From NCBI GenBank assembly GCA_046543175.1, contig JBKGZY010000079.1, positions 1 through 11,139 on the forward strand: a stretch of 11,139 bases of DNA, given 5' to 3'. The notes beneath the pieces are model-generated. The model was not told where the DNA came from, searched no databases, and was given only the letters and a program-made list of their open reading frames with translations. Positions 9,681 through 11,139 of the stretch are shown in pieces. Numbering within the stretch: position 1 is the first letter of the stretch; every line of letters begins with the position of its first letter. The stretch comes from Dichotomicrobium sp046543175 (lineage in GTDB: Bacteria; Pseudomonadota; Alphaproteobacteria; Rhizobiales; Rhodomicrobiaceae). The position numbers and the translations under genes were made by a program.

Positions 9681-10806
9681 GCTGGTGCAGATCGTCGACC
9701 GGCACGCGCTCGTCGACCGCGTGGATCAGCGCGGAAGTCAGGCCGAACTCGACGACCGGGCAATAATCCTTGATGAAGCGCGCATCGGAGGTGCCCCCGC
9801 CGGTATCGTAGGAAGGCGTACGCCCGGTCACATCGGTTATCGCCTCGGCCAGCGCACCCACCCACGGGCCCGGCTCGGTCAGGAAGCTGTCGCCCGACAG
9901 GTGGAAGGTCAGCTCGTGGTTCAGCCCCGTCCCGCTCAGCGCCTCGGCAACAAGGCCGGCGATCCGCTCGCGCAGGCTCTCCGGCGTATGCGCGTCGTTG
10001 AAGCGGATGTTGAACTGCATGACGACCTGCGCGGGAATGACATTGTCAGCGGTATTGCCGGTCTCCACGCTGGTGACTTCGAGATTGGAGGGGGCGAAAT
10101 GGGCTGTTCCCTCATCCAGCCGCAACGCCGTCAGACGGTCCAGCACCTGCGCGAGCCCGCGCACCGGGTTGTTCGCCTGATCCGGATAGGCGACATGTCC
10201 CTGCGTGCCGGTGATGACGAGCCGCGCGCTCAGGCTGCCGCGCCGCCCGACCTTGATCGTTTCGCCGAGCGCCTTCGGGTTGGTCGGCTCGCCCAGCAGG
10301 CAGTGATCCGGCCGCTCGCCGTGCTCCGCCATCCAGCCCAGCACCTTGCGCGTGCCGTTGATCGCCGGCCCCTCCTCGTCGCCGGTAACGAGAAAGCTGA
10401 TCGAGCCGGACGGCGCACCGCGCGCCGCGAGAAAATCGAGCGCCGCGGCCATCATGCAGGCCACGCCGCCTTTCATGTCCACGGCGCCGCGCCCCCAGAG
10501 CACGCCGTCCGTTACGTGGCCCGAGAACGGCGGATGTGTCCACAAGCTGTCGTCGCCCGGCGGGACGACATCGACATGGCCCGCGAAGCACAGATGCGGC
10601 CGCCCGTCGCCGATGCGCGCATAAAGGTTGTCCACGTCCGGCGTCCCGGCCTCGCTGAACTGGAGGCGGTGACACGTGAAGCCCGCCCCGGCGAGTGTCG
10701 TCCCGACGAAATCGAGCGCGGCCGCGGCGTCCGGCGTCACGCTCGCCCGCCTGACAAGTTCTTGCGCCAGAGCGACCGGGTCCGCCTGCGCCCCGGATAT
10801 GCTCAT
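9634..10806 (-). CDS. dapE: Succinyl-diaminopimelate desuccinylase
   Basis: 390-residue cytoplasmic M20-family metallohydrolase converting N-succinyl-LL-diaminopimelate and water to LL-diaminopimelate and succinate, for lysine and peptidoglycan precursors. Di-zinc and catalytic residues are visible: GHVDVV (H77, D79), GRGAVDMKGG (D110), TGDEEG (E144, E145), LLGEPTN (E173), and a C-terminal His in ALIHAVDE. The dimerisation (lid) domain covers about residues 180-295, starting near IKVGRRGSLSARL. ATG at 10806 is preferred because it gives the family N-terminus just before DPVALAQELVRR; a TTG at 10839 in frame would add 11 residues. The gene is on the opposite strand from the Cox cluster and is a housekeeping gene, so the Cox block ends here. 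Its 3' end overlaps the deacetylase gene tail to tail by 47 bases. Confidence 0.97.
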   Translation of the reverse strand: MSISGAQADPVALAQELVRRASVTPDAAAALDFVGTTLAGAGFTCHRLQFSEAGTPDVDNLYARIGDGRPHLCFAGHVDVVPPGDDSLWTHPPFSGHVTDGVLWGRGAVDMKGGVACMMAAALDFLAARGAPSGSISFLVTGDEEGPAINGTRKVLGWMAEHGERPDHCLLGEPTNPKALGETIKVGRRGSLSARLVITGTQGHVAYPDQANNPVRGLAQVLDRLTALRLDEGTAHFAPSNLEVTSVETGNTADNVIPAQVVMQFNIRFNDAHTPESLRERIAGLVAEALSGTGLNHELTFHLSGDSFLTEPGPWVGALAEAITDVTGRTPSYDTGGGTSDARFIKDYCPVVEFGLTSALIHAVDERVPVDDLHQLTAIYRRFLERYFAG

Positions 10807-10860
10807 CGCCGTCTCATTAATGGCGTGTCGCCAAGGCAATGCAAATGACGCATGCTTAAG

Positions 10861-11064
10861 CTACTCTTGGCTGGTAAGCGTCAGGTACATGAGGAACAGA
10901 TAGACAATCGGAATAACAACGAGAACTCCGAACTCCACAATTTGCGGCGCCGGACAGTCGGTTGCATTCATGCGGTATCCAACAAAGGCAACCGCCACAA
11001 CGATTATGGCAAGTCCAATATACCATGGCGTGAGACGATTTCTTTTGCGGGGGGTATCTTCCAT
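10861..11064 (-). CDS. Small protein with two predicted membrane helices, function unknown
   Basis: I do not recognise this 67-residue protein. It has a charged N-terminus (METDP-like opening rich in Arg/Lys, including PRKRNRLTP), one hydrophobic segment (about residues 14-30), a short loop with one Cys (NATDCPAPQ, about 33-41), and a second hydrophobic segment (about 43-63). By the positive-inside rule the N-terminus is probably cytoplasmic with the loop outside. The start ATG has AAGGA seven bases upstream, which supports it. However, the same frame remains open without a stop to the window edge (11065-11139), so a longer protein starting outside the window is possible. It lies 54 bases upstream of dapE on the same strand and could be co-transcribed. 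GC content drops visibly here compared with the Cox genes. Confidence 0.6.
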   Translation of the reverse strand: MEDTPRKRNRLTPWYIGLAIIVVAVAFVGYRMNATDCPAPQIVEFGVLVVIPIVYLFLMYLTLTSQE

Positions 11065-11071
11065 CTCATGT

Positions 11072-11076
11072 TCCTT
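11072..11076 (-). promoter_or_regulatory. Possible ribosome binding site AAGGA for the small membrane protein
   Basis: On the minus strand AAGGA lies seven bases before the ATG at 11064. It supports that start over a longer form running in from beyond the window edge. Confidence 0.5.
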
Positions 11077-11139
11077 CAGTGGCCGGGCTAGTGGAGCGAA
11101 TTTGACATTTGAGTCCCGCTTGCGGCCAGGCTCTCGCTC

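Noticed and set aside
9538..10848. 436-codon open frame on the plus strand opposite dapE
   Set aside because: Shadow of dapE: Arg/Ala-rich translation without any motif, whereas the minus strand has all DapE metal ligands.
11102..11107. Perfect TTGACA on the plus strand near the window end
   Set aside because: No -10-like hexamer follows at 16 to 18 bases (the region there is GC-rich), and no plus-strand gene start is visible before the window ends.

Overview
This window comes from a GC-rich bacterium, most likely an alphaproteobacterium. The evidence is the strong GC bias at third codon positions, the style of the protein families, a DapE of alphaproteobacterial type, and a compact molybdenum-hydroxylase operon of a kind common in that class. 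I cannot name the genus.

Positions 1 to about 9680 (+ strand) hold a nearly complete aerobic-type carbon-monoxide-dehydrogenase-like (Cox) cluster. In order: MocA-type molybdopterin cytidylyltransferase (first base of the start codon lies outside the window); CoxG membrane-anchored SRPBCC protein; a 100-base gap with a possible promoter; CoxS [2Fe-2S] subunit; CoxL molybdopterin subunit; CoxM FAD subunit; a YbaK/ProX-type aminoacyl-tRNA deacylase-like protein; CoxD MoxR-type AAA+ ATPase; CoxE von Willebrand A protein; an XdhC protein split into two genes (N-terminal domain, then Rossmann domain); and a zinc-dependent histone-deacetylase-family hydrolase. Most junctions are ATGA or TGATG stop-start overlaps or gaps of only 5 to 40 bases, so the set looks like one or two translationally coupled transcripts.

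The division of labour is clear for most of it. MocA makes the cytosine-dinucleotide form of the Mo cofactor, the XdhC pair probably handles or sulfurates it, CoxD and CoxE remodel the apo-enzyme, CoxG tethers the enzyme to the membrane, and CoxS, CoxL and CoxM form the (SLM)2 oxidoreductase. CoxL carries AYRGAGR and not the AYXCSFR loop of proven (form I) CO dehydrogenases, and the gene order is S-L-M. This is therefore a form II enzyme whose substrate cannot be read from the sequence.

Positions 9634 to 11139 (- strand) hold dapE (lysine/diaminopimelate pathway), whose 3' end overlaps the 3' end of the deacetylase gene by 47 bases, and upstream of it a small protein with two predicted membrane segments of unknown function. 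Its reading frame stays open to the window edge, so its start is not certain.

No rRNA, tRNA, CRISPR array, insertion sequence or phage gene was seen. The points most worth a second look are the YbaK-like gene buried in the Cox operon, the CoxD/CoxE maturation pair serving an enzyme that lacks the copper-binding cysteine, and the added deacetylase.
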